DNA of 6,361 nucleotides from JBIKLM01 sp044375105. Its GTDB lineage: Bacteria; Planctomycetota; UBA1135; GCA-002686595. This document shows, piece by piece, positions 4,592-6,361 of this stretch. Under the pieces are notes generated by a model. It did no database searches. It was not told where the DNA came from and saw only the letters and a program-made list of their open reading frames with translations. The stretch spans positions 1 through 6,361 of the forward strand of contig JBILNK010000220.1 in assembly GCA_044375105.1 (NCBI GenBank), in the 5' to 3' direction. The first letter of the stretch is position 1, and each line of letters opens with the position of its first letter. The translations under genes were made by a program, and so were the position numbers.

Positions 4592-6361
4592 TCATGGCAG
4601 CCGCAGGTCGGTCCCGATCGCGCCGGGCCAATCGAAGGCCAGGGTCAGGGACCAATCGGCGCCCAGGGTGCGCTTGGGCGGCGCCTTGCCGGGCGGGAAC
4701 AGCCGGAAGGAAGCGGCGGGCAGGGTCAGCTCGAGCCAGCCTTCGGCGTCCGTCGCGAGGCGCGCCGGGTCCCTGGCCACGTCCGCGGGATCTTGGCTCG
4801 GGTCCCCTTGCAGCCAGGGCCGGGCCCGGCGCAGGGGCTGGCCGGCCGCATCCAACAGGCGCACCCGCCCGGTGTGGAGCGCCAGCTCGAGCTGCCACAC
4901 ACGGGCCTCGCCCGGTGCCAGTTCCAGCTCACCCGGCAGGGCGATCGCGAAGCGCAGCTGGTCTTTGGGCCCCAGGGCCCGCAGGCCGACCCGATAGCGG
5001 CCCGGGATCAGGTTCTCGAGCAGGCCCCGCTCTCCTTCGATCGAGCCGCGCCGCACCCGCCCCTTGGAACCAGACAGCACCAGCTCGAACGGCGCCAGAC
5101 CTTCTGGAGCGAGCACCTCCAAGGAAGCCGGCGGCTCGCCGGACAGATCGCGCTCCAGCTCGACCCGCAGGTCGCGCCGTCCCCCCGGCGTGATGGCGGC
5201 CAACTCCACATCCTGGTCCAGAAAGCCCTCGGCGCTGATCCGTAGCGTCTCGGGATCCGGCATCAATCCACGCAGGATCCGACGACTGCCGCCGCTTCCC
5301 TGGGTGGGGAAAGAGATGGTGCTGAGCCGATAGGAATCGGAATTGCCCGATCGGCGCCAAACCGTGAAGTCGGCGACCGGCCGCGCGCTGCCCTGTTCGA
5401 CGACCTCCAGCAGGAGCGTGCTATTGCCTTCCAGGGTCACCTCGGTGACCTGACCGTCGGGAAGCAGCGCCACGACCTGGGGGAGGAAGCGGGGATCGTC
5501 GAGGATCAGCTCGAGCTGTTCGGCCAGGGCGTGTTGGACGTAGATCCGCTCGACCGGCTCGTCGTAGGGACGTGGGCGAGGCAAGCCGGCGGGCGCTTCG
5601 GCGGGTCCCGTGGCGCGCGCCTCCGCGAAGGGGCGGGCGCTGGCCGGATCGAATCCGATCCGCAGCGGCAGGGGGCCGCCGCGTCCGCGCACTTCGATGC
5701 CGGCGGGGGCCTGCGCTGAGGCCGGCGAGAGCGGGAACGAGCCGAGCAGACTGAGTTCCACGACCCGCAGCTCGGCCGTGTCGGGGCCCGTGTAGACGGC
5801 GCGGGCCTGGACCACGCCGAACTCCGGCGACCAGGGGGGCACGTCGAGCTCGAGGTCCGCCTGGGCGCCGCAGCGATGCCTGACCAGGAGCCGCTGCCGA
5901 CCGGCTTCCATGGCATCGATGCGCACTCCATCGCGGCCGAGGGGCAAGGAGGGATCGGGAGCCACCATCGACATCCTGGCGCTCCCGGTCTCGGGGCGCT
6001 CGGCAGCGCCGGCTTCGGAGCGGTCGAGTCGCTTCACGGCGTCTTCCACGGGATCAGTACCCAGCAAGCTCCAGCCGGTGTGCAGCACCCGGCCGGTGGG
6101 GTCCTCGAGCACGAGCTGCACGGGTGTGCCGCGGCGCAACCGGATGTCGCCGCATGCGTGGGCCCCGTCGATGGGTTCGGACAGAGAGCGCGTGGTGGAC
6201 ACGAAACCCGGCGCAGAGATCCGCAGATACCTCCATCGACTGTAGGTCTTGGCCCTGGCCGGTCGCATGGCCGGTACCTGTTCGTCCAGTTCCAGCTTGA
6301 ACTCGAAATGCCCATCGGGCCCTGTCCGGGCGCCCGGTTCATAGACCGCGACGCCATCGAG
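4592..6361 (-). CDS. Large protein of carboxypeptidase-regulatory-like beta-sandwich repeats, partial (5' end outside window)
   Basis: The frame is open from the right edge to a TGA at 4592-4594: 589 visible residues. A Met lies at 6268, but the frame continues upstream of it for 31 codons with coherent sequence (TGPDGHFEFKLEL), which runs into the next strand. I therefore treat the gene as truncated by the window, not as starting there. I see no catalytic motif. The pattern is that of beta-sandwich units of the CarboxypepD_reg/prealbumin-like type: TGPDGHFEF followed by LRISAPGFVS and CGDIRLRRGTPVQLVLEDPTGRVL (about 14-92); ILRGLMPDPETLRISAEGFLDQDVEL (about 361-386); GLLENLIPGRYRVGLRAL (about 446-462); and VRLLDAAGQPL with TDAEGWLELTLPAASFRLFPPG (about 500-558). 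Such proteins are usually extracytoplasmic and involved in adhesion or surface structure, but the signal peptide would lie outside the window. It shares the strand of arsD, 189 bases upstream of it, with no evident functional link. The gene is well supported; the function is unknown. Confidence 0.82.
   Translation of the reverse strand, partial: LDGVAVYEPGARTGPDGHFEFKLELDEQVPAMRPARAKTYSRWRYLRISAPGFVSTTRSLSEPIDGAHACGDIRLRRGTPVQLVLEDPTGRVLHTGWSLLGTDPVEDAVKRLDRSEAGAAERPETGSARMSMVAPDPSLPLGRDGVRIDAMEAGRQRLLVRHRCGAQADLELDVPPWSPEFGVVQARAVYTGPDTAELRVVELSLLGSFPLSPASAQAPAGIEVRGRGGPLPLRIGFDPASARPFAEARATGPAEAPAGLPRPRPYDEPVERIYVQHALAEQLELILDDPRFLPQVVALLPDGQVTEVTLEGNSTLLLEVVEQGSARPVADFTVWRRSGNSDSYRLSTISFPTQGSGGSRRILRGLMPDPETLRISAEGFLDQDVELAAITPGGRRDLRVELERDLSGEPPASLEVLAPEGLAPFELVLSGSKGRVRRGSIEGERGLLENLIPGRYRVGLRALGPKDQLRFAIALPGELELAPGEARVWQLELALHTGRVRLLDAAGQPLRRARPWLQGDPSQDPADVARDPARLATDAEGWLELTLPAASFRLFPPGKAPPKRTLGADWSLTLAFDWPGAIGTDLRLP

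Noticed and set aside
3810..4898. Minus-strand open frame of about 362 codons covering arsD and the arsD-arsA gap
   Set aside because: Out of frame with arsD and the repeat protein, Arg/Gly/Pro-rich. Only its last part (3810-4003) lies in non-coding DNA, and that part resembles no family I recognise.
3836..5245. Plus-strand open frame of about 469 codons across arsD and the repeat-protein gene
   Set aside because: It spans two well-supported minus-strand genes and their intergenic DNA, and its translation has shadow composition with no domain.

Overview
This is a very GC-rich window with codon third positions that are almost all G or C. Every gene I can support lies on the minus strand. The coding order, in the direction of transcription (right to left), is: the 3' part of a large beta-sandwich-repeat protein (4592 to beyond 6361); arsD, an arsenic metallochaperone (4004-4402); arsA, a two-domain arsenite/antimonite-stimulated ATPase (1887-3767); and a secreted or periplasmic protein with a class C beta-lactamase / serine-hydrolase fold whose catalytic residues have all been replaced (269-1627).

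The organism is a GC-rich, diderm-type bacterium. A large protein built of carboxypeptidase-regulatory-like beta-sandwich units, a secreted beta-lactamase-fold protein and loosely spaced genes would suit a high-GC Planctomycetota lineage. Myxococcota or another high-GC phylum cannot be excluded from this sequence alone. I see no tRNA, rRNA, CRISPR array, insertion sequence or integrase.

Region by region. 1-268: no gene; an A+T-rich island with a short inverted repeat lies near the left edge. 269-1627: the catalytically degenerate serine-hydrolase-fold protein, with a signal peptide and a strong Shine-Dalgarno. 1628-1886: leader with several GC-rich stem-loops, the best being a perfect 9-bp stem at 1801-1826. 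1887-3767: arsA. 3768-4003: an unusually wide 236-base gap between arsA and arsD, with an 8-bp inverted repeat. 4004-4402: arsD. 4403-4591: short intergenic region with a possible UUCG-capped hairpin. 4592-6361: the repeat protein, open through the right edge.

ArsD takes As(III) or Sb(III) and passes it to ArsA. ArsA normally powers an ArsB- or Acr3-type efflux permease. No permease, arsR repressor or arsC reductase is encoded in the window, so this pair must work with a pump encoded elsewhere or beyond the window. The two flanking genes have no obvious link to arsenic. The most unusual item is the beta-lactamase-fold protein, in which the nucleophile Ser, its Lys partner, the Tyr of the second motif and the His of the third motif are all substituted.
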